Counted from the stretch's first letter, positions 1-9,084 are shown. The stretch is DNA of 64,000 nucleotides from Semisulcospira habei (GCA_036245525.1 BTPG01000007.1:122277375-122341374); one strand, 5' to 3'. Numbers and translations: made by a program. Notes: generated by a model not told the origin, from the letters alone.

Positions 1-279
1 GGATGTTCCCCCGGACAAAATCTTCAATTTCTTGCGAGAATGCAATATTTTTAACAAGATCTGAGCATTCATAGACTATGTGAATCTTTTTTATTTGCCC
101 TTTTTGAGAGTCTGTAGACGTTTCTTTTCCAGACATGTGCGACATTTTAGCCTGAGATTTTTAATCTATATTTACATCTTGTCTTAAGACCTTGCTTTTA
201 GTCTGGCTGACCAGATTTTTACCCATCCCGCCGTGAGATGGCCTTAGTCGCCTGCTCGGCGTTAGACCCAAATAACTAA
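1..279 (+). mobile_element. 3' end of Nimb/I-type LINE (duplicate of the element at 13760-19695)
   Basis: Bases 1-64 encode the last codons of ORF2, ending at a TGA at 62-64. The rest is 3' UTR. The element ends at 279, directly before GTATAACGTG (280-289), the same 10-bp sequence that forms the target duplication of the full element. This is therefore the same insertion event copied by segmental duplication, not an independent insertion. Confidence 0.85.
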
Positions 280-825
280 GTATAACGTGACTCATACTGG
301 CCTGGAGATACGTGTTGCTATTTTCGGTTTCATGGTTTTCCCGAACACGAAGCATTTCCAGGGAGGTTACTCGGTCGCTTTTATAAACGATTTCACCGTA
401 GCAAAACGTCTTCGGCGCGGACCCACTGCGGCCGTCGTGAGCCCGAGGACCTCTGCTCACTGGGTACTGCTTGAGCAACATTCCGGGCGAACCAATGACA
501 CTAGACTGAAAGGGACTCGAGGCCGGAGCGAAAACTCAGCTTTTCATCAGTCTAGCGGCCGTAGTAGGTGAACATTCACTGATTCTGGCGGAAGACTGAT
601 CGGCCGACCTTGGTTAGTAGTTCAATCAACTCCCAGCCGTCGCCGGCACTCGCGACCCGCGGAGTGTCCGTGCTTGATCCATGATTGTGATAGCAAACTT
701 GATCCATAATTGTGTGCCCTTCACTTAGTCACGGACTCGAGTGTCGCAGGGTCAGTATGCAGTGGTTTCGGACGCGAAATCCGCGTCCACTGGCAATCAA
801 GGGGTTAAACTGAGGTCTTGATAAA

Positions 826-990
826 CGTGGTCCTGTTAAATCAAAGTGGCACCGTTGCGGTGCACCTGGATTTATAACGGTTTAGGTCGAACTCCATAGG
901 CAATACCTCTCTCTGTCCCCCATAACCCGCCCGTCCGGCATTAGGGCCGTCCATTATCAGCCCGGTGCCCTCGAGGAGGCGATGACAAAG
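826..990 (+). mobile_element. SINE body fragment, same family as 11963-12250
   Basis: The stretch from GGTCCTGTTAAATCAAAGTG to the CCCGGTGCC region matches, in reverse orientation, the body of the complete SINE at 11963-12250. The tRNA-like head and the tail are missing. In copy B the equivalent fragment is split by the 20315-24001 insertion. Confidence 0.65.
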
Positions 991-1480
991 GCATTGTGGC
1001 ATGTTGAGGGTTGTTTATTTCATGTCTTCACATTCTCAGTGTCACTAGCAGGTAGTGACTCCCACTATAATATAGACGTCCGCTGATCTGACATATTTAT
1101 AGTCCAACTGATGATTATATTTCATTACAGACGTCGCTGGACAGAGCAGGGCCTTTATGGTCACACACCTTTCATCAGTTTTCGACTTCTCTTCCTTTTT
1201 GACGCTTATGAGGTAACATCTGAATCGAGACAGGCATTAATTTTCTGCTCTTCTGAGTGGCTGTTCACTATTTCACTCTGTGGCCTACTTATGTGTTTGT
1301 TGCAACGGTTGTACGCTTTTCATGCACACCATAACACGCACACGCACACGCACATACACCCACACACATAATAACACTATTAGAAATTAGTTCGTCAGGG
1401 AACCCAAGCGCTTTATTTACAGCTGGATCTAAACCCTCCCTTTCGCTGCTACTGACAGAAAGACCCCTAGGTAGATATGA

Positions 1481-1618
1481 CTTAGGGAAACGATATGATC
1501 ATCTATTACACGGTATTCCTAAGGTAAACGGTATAGTAATCTATTACACAGTTTACCTAGGGAAATGATATGATTGTTTATTACGCGGTATACCGAAGGA
1601 AACGGAATGATCATCTGT
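1481..1618 (+). repeat. Short tandem array, about 38-bp unit, 3.5 copies
   Basis: Consecutive units share the pattern AGGGAAACGATATGAT..TATTACACGGTAT with scattered substitutions. The same array is at about 24570-24712 in copy B. No coding content. Confidence 0.6.
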
Positions 1619-1870
1619 CTGACTCTGAGTAAAATGTTTTATCAAAGTCTTTCTCGAGCGTTATTTTATTTTATTTTTCTTTGCTGGTGATTCATCACAA
1701 CTCTAAGAGTCCAAGCGCTTGCTGTCTTTGCAGTCGGTTTGAGAATTAAGCAACTAACACTGACACTTACGTGGCCTTTCTAGCTCGCTATGCACGTCCG
1801 CGCACCACGCACACCAGGTGTAATACAGTAGGCACATAACAGTTTCTTCATCTGGTGTGAATGTCGTTAA

Positions 1871-2077
1871 CCCATTCAGCCCTGACGCACTACAGCAGGA
1901 GATGGGTCGACAATGATAATTCAAGGGTAGTGACAGATTAGCTTGGCGCCTGTCGGCTCCAAGCTAATCTGGCACTACCCTTGAATTATCATGGTCGATC
2001 CATCTCCTGCAACAGGTGCATCGTCGTTTGATGACCCTCCAAAATTTGGGAAATACGTGCGTCGGGCTGAATGACTC
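1871..2077 (-). mobile_element. P206 palindromic element (copy A)
   Basis: The left side follows TTAA at 1867-1870; the right TTAA has decayed. The arms contain ATAATTCAAGGGTAGTG and its complement around a GGCGCC-type centre. The asymmetric outer segment (CCAAAATTTGGGAAATACG) is on the right, so the element is in minus orientation relative to the majority form. Confidence 0.8.
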
Positions 2078-2163
2078 AGATAAATGCGTGTTGATATCGC
2101 GTGCTGCATGCATGTTCTCACCCAAAATAAACATGACTATATTAAAGTAGCGCAGAAACCAGG

Positions 2164-2236
2164 GGCGGGGGGGGGGGGGGGGCAGAAAATAGGGGGGTAG
2201 AGTATCGCCTACCCCCCCCCCACCCACCCCCTCCAC
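2164..2236. repeat. Poly-G / poly-C pair
   Basis: A run of about 17 G is followed some 30 bases later by several C runs. The two homopolymers are complementary and could pair. Copy B has the same pair at 25262-25345 with different run lengths, as expected for slippage. Confidence 0.7.
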
Positions 2237-2467
2237 CCCCACCCCCCTTCTACTGACGATTTTTGCTGGGGAAAAAAGTAATTTAGTCGTAAAAAAAAAC
2301 CAAAAACAAAGGTATTTTGGGCAGAAAAAAATCAAAAACAGATTTAATTTTTTTAATATTTTTTATGCTTGAAAACATAAGGGTGGACAATGGTTTGCCT
2401 TCGACCTCCCCCCCCCCCCCCCCACCAATAACAATTGGAGGGAACATAGATGCAACTGGGCTTAACA

Positions 2468-2560
2468 AGAGACATAGATACTCATGAACCCCCGCCACAC
2501 ACACCCCACCCCCCGCTCCCACCCCCTCCCCCCGCCACACTCCCGTATATATAGAAGCTT
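2468..2560. repeat. Half of a P66 hairpin fused to C-rich tract
   Basis: AACAAGAGACATAGATACTC is one arm of the P66 family. The expected second arm is absent and C-rich sequence follows. Copy B repeats this at about 25568-25665. Confidence 0.55.
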
Positions 2561-2561
2561 C

Positions 2562-2871
2562 AAAATATTCATTATGAGGTGTACATGAAATAATTAGGTT
2601 TGAAGTCAAGTAATTTTTTTAAACATTGAACAGGTTTCTTGAAATAGTCATTATAAGGTGTACATAAATCAATTAGGTTTCAAGTCAAGTAATTTTTTTT
2701 TTAAATGAACCGGTTTCTTGAAACATTCATCATAAGGTGTATATAAATTAATTAGGTTTAAAGTCAATTTTTTTTTTAATGAACCGGTTTCTTGAAATAT
2801 TCATTATAAGGTGTACATAATTAATTAGGTTTAAAGTCAAGTAAAATTAAAAGAAAAAGAACCGGTTTCTC
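2562..2871 (+). repeat. Tandem array, about 75-bp unit, four copies
   Basis: Each unit reads ATTCATTATAAGGTGTACAT, then an AATTAGGTTTAAAGTCAAG part, a T run and GAACCGGTTTCTTG. Units start near 2562, 2641, 2721 and 2795. T-run length varies between units. Also present in copy B (25664-25975). Confidence 0.85.
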
Positions 2872-2892
2872 AAGATCTTTTAAGTTAGTAGT

Positions 2893-3130
2893 GTGCTTAC
2901 ATTTGCAACGAACGGCGGCTAGTGATAACGAACGAGCGCGAAATCACGGTTGATAACCAAAGCATAGACAACACGCCAAACATCTGCAAGAGGCATAAAA
3001 ATATGCCTCTTGGGGATGTATGCAGTGTTGTCCATACTTTGGTACAAAATGGTTATGCGCCAGGACTTCGCTCTCGTCCGTTGTTGGTAGTCGCTCGTCG
3101 CAAACAAAACCTCACTAGTTTTTCGTCGTC
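2893..3130. repeat. Imperfect foldback related to P66 (core-deleted form)
   Basis: GATAACCAAAGCAT..GACAACAC on the left pairs with GTGTTGTCCATACTTTGG..GGTTAT on the right, around TGCAAGAGGCATA/TATGCCTCTTG. The GATCCTCATGAGCCC core seen in other P66 copies is missing. The outer arms match the complete copy at 40391-40485. Also present in copy B (about 25996-26230). Confidence 0.65.
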
Positions 3131-3377
3131 AACGAGCGACTGATATCCAAAGCACTACTCTCGACTTTGACTGACTGCCTAGGTCCCAAGCCGCTTGGTT
3201 TCTATATTATGGCTCAGATATTTCCTGGTCATGTCATGCTGGCTAACAAGTAAAGCTACTTTCGGTTTCTGGGCCGCTTTTCCAGCAGATGACACATTTC
3301 TCGGGAGGTCAAGCGATCGTTTTAGAGCGGCCTTCTTAAATCCTTTACTGCCGAGAAAAAGTGAACACGTTCCAATT

Positions 3378-3443
3378 GCAAGTGACATAGATCCTCATGA
3401 GCCCCCGCGACGGCGGGGGCTCATGAGGATCTAAGTCACTTGC
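3378..3443. repeat. P66 hairpin, GTGAC variant
   Basis: Arms GCAAGTGACATAGATCCTC and its near-perfect complement flank a GC-rich loop. The GTGAC of the left arm is mirrored by GTCAC on the right, where other copies have GAGGC/GCCTC. Confidence 0.85.
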
Positions 3444-3910
3444 TGAAACAAATGTGTATTCATGTATCTAGGACGGTTGTGGCTTTTGGTCGTTGAATGA
3501 ACCAAGATTTCAGAAACAAAATGTAGTGGCAGGGAAGGGGTCAAAGGCGGGCTTTGATTACTAGTATTCATCGGGTTCTCAATAATATCTTGCCTCAAAG
3601 ATATTTTTTTCTGCCCTTCTTTTTACAGTCCACGTCAGTAGACGTAACAGCAGTTTGATATCAACTGGTCTTTTTGAGCAATGGAGGAACTCTCATAGTT
3701 GACGTACAAAGCAGAAGAAGAAGAGAAAATTAATCTTTCCTCTGACGACATGCAAGCTCCAGAATTAAACAAAGGTTAAGGTAGAAGTAAACACTATACA
3801 TGTAGATAATGAAAACAGCGATTGACGTGTCCAAAGATGCTAACGTCCTGCATACCAATTTCCCATGCATATCGTGTGTTTCAGTCTTTAAGCTAAATTT
3901 GTGGAATTAC
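3444..3910. other. No gene seen
   Basis: AT-rich sequence shared with copy B at about 26544-27003. It includes a short piece (TTTTGGTCGTTGAATGAA..AGATTTCAGAAAC) that recurs beside other P66 hairpins at about 5790-5815 and 30700-30720. No open frame or RNA motif is supported. Confidence 0.6.
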
Positions 3911-3914
3911 TTAA

Positions 3915-4046
3915 CTCATTCTACCCGAACACCGAAATCCCCAAATTTTGCCGTTGTCCCCTGAAGGACATAGATCGACCATGATAGTTCAAGGGTGATG
4001 CCAGAATAGCTTGGCGCCTATAGTGGTGTGTCTGGGGTAGAATGAG
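3915..4046 (+). mobile_element. P206 element, TTCTACCC subfamily, insertion present only in copy A
   Basis: Flanked by TTAA at 3911-3914 and 4047-4050. The matching position in copy B (27004-27007) is one TTAA with otherwise identical flanks, so this is a filled site against an empty site with a 4-bp target duplication. The termini are CTCATTCTACCC and its complement. It is 132 bp instead of 206 because the right inner arm is deleted from just past the dyad centre. Confidence 0.9.
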
Positions 4047-4147
4047 TTAACAGATCAAAACCCTACGCTTTTTTTTTTAGACGATCACATCATCTCTCAC
4101 ACATTGCAGCCAATAGTGTTGGCGCGCCCATTTCCAACTCACGTTAA

Positions 4148-4363
4148 AACATTTAGCCCCGATGCACTGCAGTGGAAGATGGCTCGACCATGATAATTCA
4201 AGAATAGTGCCAGATTAGCTTGGCGCTTGGCGGCGCCAAACTATCCTGGCACGACTCTTGAATTATCATGGTCGATCCATCTCCTGCAGCTGGTATATTA
4301 TAGTCTGTAGGTGACGACTCAAAAAATCAAAATGTGGGAAATGTGGCCCTGGGGTTAAATGGG
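4148..4363 (-). mobile_element. P206 element, TTTAGCCCC subfamily
   Basis: Flanked by TTAA (4144-4147 and 4364-4367). Terminal segments ATTTAGCCCC and GGGGTTAAAT are near complements. The inner arms have more mismatches than other copies (CAAACTATCC against AGATTAGCTT), so this copy looks older. Present in copy B at 27102-27317. Confidence 0.8.
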
Positions 4364-4417
4364 TTAACAGTCTTCAAGTTCAGCTCGTTCCTGTTGAATT
4401 GCTCTTAGCAGCTTTAA

Positions 4418-4579
4418 CTCATTCTACCCCGGACACACCACAGCAAGATAAGGATCGACCATGATAGTTCAAGGGTGATGCCAGAATAGCTTGGCGCCTA
4501 TGCATGTGTCCTGCGCTAGAGTGCAGTCTAAAGAGGACAACGGCAACATTTGGGGATTTCGGTGTTGGGGTAGAATGAG
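4418..4579 (-). mobile_element. P206 element, TTCTACCCC subfamily, right inner arm lost
   Basis: Flanked by TTAA at 4414-4417 and 4580-4583. Copy B (27372-27577) keeps both arms and is 206 bp. Here the sequence runs from GGCGCCTATG almost directly into TGTCCTGCGC, so about 44 bp of the second arm is missing. The right TTAA is shared with the next P206 copy. Confidence 0.85.
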
Positions 4580-4583
4580 TTAA

Positions 4584-4789
4584 CTCATTCAGCCGGACAC
4601 ACGTATTTCCCAAATGTTGGAGGCGTCATCTAACGACTGTGCACCTGTTGCAGGAAATGGATCGACCATGATAATTCGAGGGTAGTGCCAGATTAGCTTG
4701 GCGCCGACAGGCGACAAGCTAATCTGGCACTACCCTCGAATTATCATGGTCGACCCATCTACTGCTGTAGTGCGTCAGGGCTGAATGGG
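4584..4789 (+). mobile_element. P206 element, TTCAGCC subfamily, abutting the previous copy
   Basis: It starts directly after the TTAA (4580-4583) that ends the preceding element, so two elements of different subfamilies sit head to tail with one TTAA between them. The arms (ATAATTCGAGGGTAGTG and complement) carry a mirrored A-to-G change. The right flank has decayed to TAAA. Copy B equivalent: 27582-27786. Confidence 0.85.
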
Positions 4790-4901
4790 TAAATATTAAC
4801 CCGTGCAATGCCAGGGCGCAGACCGTGTGTGTGCAGTTTGCGCGAATTCAGCACCAAACAAACCCTAGATGTCCTACGATCAGGGATTCAAAGTGGTGTG
4901 A

Positions 4902-4967
4902 GCAAGAGGCATAGATCCTCATGAGCCCACGCTACTTTGGTGGCTCATGAGGATCTACGCCTTTTGC
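4902..4967. repeat. P66 hairpin, GAGGC variant
   Basis: GCAAGAGGCATAGATCCTC pairs with a right arm ending ACGCCTTTTGC, with a few mismatches and a short loop. In copy B (28191-28256) a 285-bp LINE fragment is inserted just to its left. Confidence 0.8.
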
Positions 4968-5217
4968 AGTTGAGCAGTGTTCCCATATTCACGACACTGA
5001 ACGAGTTATAATTATTAGTTGAACTTTCGGCTTTGTTCGGTAAATGCGTGTAGTTTCTTCCGGTCATTATTGCCGTACGAAACTCGAACAGCTCTAATCG
5101 TGCTGGGAGGGCAGTAACACTAGGAAGTAATGACAGATGTACGTGGGAAAATGCTCGGCGCCGCTTCGTGGAACCACTTCCATGATTAGATCTGGCTTAG
5201 TATCGACTATGAATTAA

Positions 5218-5402
5218 CCCATTTAACCCCAAGGCCGCATTCTTTTAGGCGTCCCTGCCTAACGAGTATGAACCGCTTGCAGGTAAAAAAAAAAATCCAA
5301 ATTCAAGGGTCAAGGGCCTGATGGCGCCAAGCTAATCTGACACTACTCTTGAATTATCACGGTCGATCCATCTCTTGCTGTAGTGCGTCGGGGCTAAATA
5401 GG
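5218..5402 (+). mobile_element. P206 element, TTTAACCCC subfamily, left inner arm damaged
   Basis: Flanked by TTAA at 5214-5217 and 5403-5406. Compared with copy B (28504-28708), the left arm has lost the TGTCAGATTAGCTTGG part while the right arm is complete. Confidence 0.75.
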
Positions 5403-5682
5403 TTAACTACAGGCGCCTGAAGGGCCCAGTGCTGATGCGAGACAGCCACCTCGCGCGTTCGCACAGCCACCACTGACCCGCACTATAGGATACGTACTAT
5501 AGTATAGTACAGAGTGTTCATTGGTGGTTGTGCGAGCGGTGGCTGTCACGCGTTTCAGCAGACGCAGTTATGGAATTTTAACCAAGCAAATGGAATTTTA
5601 ACCAAGCAACAAATTTATGTGAAGTATCTGTCTGGCCTTTGAATAGGACAGTCTGCATCAGAAACCATAACGTCACACAACT

Positions 5683-5753
5683 GCAAGAGGTATAGATCCT
5701 CATGAGCCCCCCGCGCGACTGCGGCGGGGTCTCATGAGGATCTATACCTCTTG
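5683..5753. repeat. P66 hairpin, GAGGTAT variant
   Basis: Left GCAAGAGGTATAGATCC is mirrored by right GGATCTATACCTCTTG. The GGTAT/ATACC pair differs on both sides from the GGCAT/ATGCC of other copies. Copy B equivalent: 28961-29029. Confidence 0.85.
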
Positions 5754-6457
5754 TTGAGACCAATTTTGGGGGCCTGTGGCTTTTGGTCGCTTAATGCTCA
5801 AAGATTTCAGAAACAAATTTGTGCGCTCAGCGAAAACCAAACCAAACAAACAAACACCCCCCCCCTCCCCCCTCCACCCCTCCCCCCTCCACCCCCTCCC
5901 CCTCCCCTCACCTTTCCGAAAAAAAAAGTACACCCAACCCGACAACCTTCACCAAACAAAGGTAAACAACAACAATCGAGTGCGTGTCTAGCTCCGTCAT
6001 GCTTGTGGACCACACTAGTTGTCTCCCTCGGGCGAATCGAGGGTGATAACCACTGTGTTCATGTGGTAGAGTGCGCCGATGTTCTTTTTTTTTTTTTTTT
6101 GGTCCTCCCCAGCGTAACAGATCAGTATCAGTAGGCCTATCAGATGACACCCGGCGCTCCGCTATCTTTGTTGTCATCAGTTAAGGCTTAAGCCCCCTGG
6201 AGTGATACTGGCCATAACGTTCTGACAGAAAAGACGCGTAACCACGACACGTAACGACGAAACGTCTTGTCGGTCGGGCGGTATCGACAGTAGCAGTCAT
6301 GAGGTTAAATGGCATTTGTGTGTTGGACTGAGAGTTTAGGCCTTACGGCTCAAACCTGTAAGGTCCAACATCATAGACCAGCGCACGTATACACTGACGC
6401 AGAATTAGAGGCGTTGCTACTTATTTACACACACATTTAACTTGGAACACACCCAAT
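5754..6457. other. No gene; C-rich tract, poly-T and unique sequence
   Basis: Contains a C/T-rich low-complexity run (5857-5912) and a poly-T run near 6085-6100. Open frames over the C-rich run encode only Pro or Gly repeats and are not credible. The region is shared with copy B at 34129-34724. Confidence 0.6.
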
Positions 6458-6722
6458 TAACCCATTAACTGCCTGGGCAAGACGAACGCTACCCAGCTGC
6501 AAGAGACATAAACCCTCATGAGCCCCCGCAGTCGCTGGGGCTCATGAGGATTTATGTCTCTTGATAATCTTCTGTTCTTCGTGTCTATTTCTGATCCCAT
6601 ATAAATCACCCCCCCCCCCTCACCCCCCCCCCTCACACCCCCCCCCCCCCCACGCGAATGTTGGTCAGTATGCAGTGGTTTCATACGCGAAATTCATGAT
6701 CACTGGCAGCGAAAAGGTAAAC
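6458..6722. mobile_element. Larger inverted-repeat element carrying a P66 hairpin (6499-6563)
   Basis: The inner hairpin is GCAAGAGACATAAACC..GGATTTATGTCTCTTG. The right outer segment, about 6655-6715 (GTCAGTATGCAGTGGTTTCA..CACTGGCAGCGAAAA), is the complement of outer segments seen on the left of P66 copies at 37797-37860 and 39390-39450. This suggests a 250-350 bp element with its own terminal inverted repeats. Copy B equivalent: about 34725-34990. Confidence 0.6.
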
Positions 6723-6912
6723 GTTATCAGGATTTTAGAAATATTGACACCTTTTATAAAAATCACACAGGAGAGTGCATTGCCTGCACAGACAGCAGGA
6801 AGATGACCGCAGATTTGTTTCGTAAGAAATTAATTTCAGCTATTACGAACATTTTTCGGCAATGTACATTTTTTGTTTTATTTTGCTGGTACAAACCGTT
6901 TGGTAAGATATA

Positions 6913-7007
6913 CTGACGAGCAAAAGAAGTGCGACATTTTGGAACCATCGGAAATACTTAAGTGTTTCCGATGGTTCCAAAAATGTCGCATTTCTTTTGC
7001 TCGTCAG
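6913..7007. repeat. 95-bp near-perfect foldback (third palindrome family)
   Basis: CTGACGAGCAAAAGAA at the left and TTCTTTTGCTCGTCAG at the right enclose mirrored GCGACATTTTTGGAACCATC sequence with a loop of only a few bases. An equal copy is at 35186-35280 and a diverged one at 33437-33541. Confidence 0.85.
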
Positions 7008-7314
7008 TTTAGAATGTCCCGTAAGAAATATCGTTCAGTCAGTCTGTGCTACGCTAAAAATTACAAAAATAATAATAATAATAATAAAAATGTGTTCAAG
7101 CCATGGAGCTGGAGCAGGGTTCCTTTAACTTATGACGTTTAAATGGCGTAAAATTGTTCACTTCTGTTTAACTGATATCGATTAGTAAATGGCTATAATG
7201 TCCGGTTGAGGTTGTTTATTTGTAAGCTTCGCAATTGTAAACCCACGCAACAGCTCTAGGAATGGCTTCTACAAGTTCCCTAAGATCCCACGCATCCCTT
7301 CGCTAGGCACTACC

Positions 7315-7315
<1 letters not shown>
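7008..7315. other. No gene seen; end of copy A
   Basis: Contains a short ATA-type microsatellite (about 7066-7087) and the point near 7110 where the match to copy B ends. Nothing further is recognisable. Confidence 0.6.
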
Positions 7316-7385
<70 letters not shown>

Positions 7386-7388
7386 ACT

Positions 7389-7433
<45 letters not shown>
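7316..7433. repeat. CA microsatellite with short interruptions
   Basis: Alternating CA dinucleotides broken by a TACACACTTACACATA segment around 7380-7396. Open frames here are low-complexity artefacts. Confidence 0.95.
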
Positions 7434-7434
<1 letters not shown>

Positions 7435-7499
7435 TGCACGCACATGCAATACAAACAGAAACTCAGGACACAGTGTGTTTGCGTTATACAGACGGTGTT

Positions 7500-7820
7500 T
7501 TTATTTTCGCCACTCCAGTGCGACTGTCACAAGTCAGTCAACCTCTCATGGTTACAGAGGCAGGAACACAGTGTCTCAACAAACTTAGTAGTCGTGCTTG
7601 CCTGGGATGATCGTCTTGGTGACGACGACTGTAAAACAAAACACACTTTCTGTAACATGACTGTCAAATTACGTGTGTAAAATGCACAGAAATAACTGAC
7701 ATTTGGAAACACTCTTTGCGAGAAGAAGCACAAAACAGTAATCAAACAGTCCTTGCAAAGCGTGTTTCTTTCTTGTTTATTTTATTTGAGCTTGTCGGTG
7801 AGAGTGCCAATGATCTTCAT
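7500..7820 (+). repeat. Left arm of a 5.3-kb spaced inverted repeat
   Basis: This stretch is matched in reverse complement by 13160-13465 in the same order, including the GATGATCGTCTTGG and CAGAAATAACTGACATTT segments. Identity is imperfect and each arm has small indels. The pair encloses the Gly-Tyr-rich gene. It could be two copies of one repeat in opposite orientation or the ends of an old element. Confidence 0.75.
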
Positions 7821-7885
7821 CTTTCTAAAATGCTGTCAAACATTTCATGTCTTCACTGCCGAGAAAGTGATGAACACAATGCAAC

Positions 7886-7962
7886 TGAAAGAGACATAGA
7901 TCCTCATGAGCCCCCCCCCTCCCCCCGCAGTTACGACGACTCATGAAGATCTATCTGACTCG
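7886..7962. repeat. Diverged P66 hairpin with expanded C loop
   Basis: GAGACATAGATCCTCATGAG pairs with CTCATGAAGATCTAT around a loop expanded by a C run. Confidence 0.65.
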
Positions 7963-8088
7963 TTGACACCGCTTTGTATCCATGTACCTTGGACGCTGGG
8001 ACATTTTTTTGTAAGGAACTATAACGGACTGCAAGGGCAGCTTGTACCACTGTCTAGAACAACACTAACCAGAACCCCTGCCGTATCC

Positions 8089-8325
8089 TCAGTAGCCACC
8101 ATAGCCGCCATAGCCGCCATAGCCGCCGCGACCACCGAAACCGCCAAAGCCGCCGAGACCGCCGTAGCGGCCGCCGAAGCCGCGATATCCACCATATCCG
8201 CCGTAGCCGCCATATCCACCATATCCGCCGTAGCCGCCATATCCACCATATCCGCCGTATCCGCCGTAGCCAGTGGCCGAGACAGCAGCCACCAAGGCCA
8301 GGAGTAGAATGATAGCGACCTTCAT
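8089..8325 (-). CDS. Short secreted Gly-Tyr-rich (GYGGY-repeat) protein
   Basis: The 78-residue product starts MKVAIILLLALVAAVSA, a clear signal peptide with a predicted cut near the Ala-Thr before the first GYGG. The mature part is almost wholly GGY repeats (about ten in a row), then a short RGFGGRYGG..GGFGG segment, then GGY again, with no Cys. Such composition is known in shell-matrix and cuticle proteins and in some invertebrate Gly-rich antimicrobial peptides; the sequence cannot decide between them. The Met at 8325 is chosen over one six codons upstream because it opens the signal peptide and because a splice acceptor (TTGACGTACAG) falls between the two, at 8333. A TATA box and a 5' UTR exon lie upstream. 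A possible polyadenylation signal (AATAAA on the minus strand) is near 7778-7790. Confidence 0.82.
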   Translation of the reverse strand: MKVAIILLLALVAAVSATGYGGYGGYGGYGGYGGYGGYGGYGGYGGYRGFGGRYGGLGGFGGFGGRGGYGGYGGYGGY

Positions 8326-8371
8326 CCTGTATCTGTACGTCAAGAAATAATTTGATAAACTAATACATTAA

Positions 8372-8565
8372 CTCATTTAGCCCGACGGCCGTATTTCCCA
8401 AAATTTGGAGGCGTCATCTAATGGCTATGCACTAGTTGCAAGAGATGGATCGACCATGATAATTCAAGGGCAGTGCCAAATTAGCTTGGCGCCGACAATC
8501 TGAGACTAGCCTTGAATTATCATGGTCGACCCATCTCCTGCTGTAGTGAGTCAGTGCTGAATGGG
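8372..8565 (+). mobile_element. P206 element inside the predicted intron
   Basis: Flanked by TTAA at 8368-8371 and 8566-8569. It has the usual outer segment (CGTATTTCCCAAAATTTGG) at left. The right inner arm is shortened near the centre, giving 194 bp. Confidence 0.8.
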
Positions 8566-8899
8566 TTAATAAAAACGTTAACAGAAGAAATGCTTGTCGC
8601 GGCACATAGGCAAATTGTCAAATTGTAATAAGTTAAACTGACATCGGGTTATTAATGTTTTCCAACCTTAAATAAGACTTTTCTACTCGTCCTTTTATGA
8701 TCCTTGTGAGCAGTCACACGTCACAGAGGTTTTCTGTCTCCTTTTCCACAATGAAACTTGGAAGTTAAGTTATCCTTTTGTCCAGCATTAGAGTAAGCCA
8801 TACTAAGAACATTTATCAGGAGATATTGCCAACTATTAACTCTTTCTTGCCTGGAAGCAGCCCCCCCCCCCCCTCCCAATAACAAGCATACACTCACGT

Positions 8900-8965
8900 C
8901 ATCAGATGTCCTGTTGCTGTCGGGACGTTAAATAATGTACAACCAAACAACCAACCTGTCAACAC
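8900..8965 (+). mobile_element. SINE-like 3' end (GTTGCTGTCGGGACGTTAA type)
   Basis: Ends with TGTTGCTGTCGGGACGTTAA followed by an AACAACCAA-rich tail, matching the tail of the complete retroposon at 32144-32537 in the opposite orientation. Only the tail is recognised here. Confidence 0.55.
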
Positions 8966-9000
8966 AGACACAATACACAAGGAGACAGAAGGAAACATAC

Positions 9001-9060
9001 CAGTTATGTGAGCTGGAACAAGCGGCTTGGTTAGATGCTGTGCGTCTGCGGTGAGGACCG
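9001..9060 (-). other. Predicted first (non-coding) exon of the Gly-Tyr-rich gene
   Basis: Lies about 30 bp downstream of the TATA box and ends at a consensus donor, GTATGT. It contains no ATG in a sensible frame. The transcription start is an estimate from TATA spacing. Confidence 0.5.
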
Positions 9061-9084
9061 AATGACGAACAGCGGATCGCGATG

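Larger units (their letters stand above)
1..7110 (+). repeat. Large direct duplication, copy A (left end outside window)
   Basis: This block matches 19417-35369 base for base over long stretches, with an offset of 19416 at the left end. Shared landmarks in order are the LINE 3' end, a SINE body, P206 and P66 palindromes, a 75-bp tandem array, C-rich tracts and a 95-bp foldback. The match stops just after the CATGGAGC at about 7103-7110. Copy A lacks the large insertions of copy B and carries one extra P206 element at 3915-4046. The left boundary cannot be seen. Confidence 0.9.
8333..9000 (-). other. Predicted 5' UTR intron of the Gly-Tyr-rich gene
   Basis: On the minus strand the donor is CTG|GTATGTTTCC at 9000 and the acceptor is TTGACGTACAG at 8333, eight bases upstream of the ATG. 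The 668-bp intron contains a P206 element and a SINE 3' end, consistent with non-coding sequence. Prediction only. Confidence 0.6.

Noticed and set aside
287..571. 94-codon open frame conserved at 19703-19987, with a 106-codon frame on the opposite strand
   Set aside because: Conservation is fully explained by the recent duplication of non-coding flank; no domain and no constraint can be inferred from two near-identical copies.
2562..2871. CRISPR array
   Set aside because: Units are contiguous, diverged tandem repeats without unique spacers, in a eukaryotic context.
8019..8307. Open frames on both strands rich in Ala-Ile or Ala-Met repeats over the Gly-Tyr gene
   Set aside because: They are other-frame readings of the GGY repeat. 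Only the minus-strand frame with a signal peptide is coherent.
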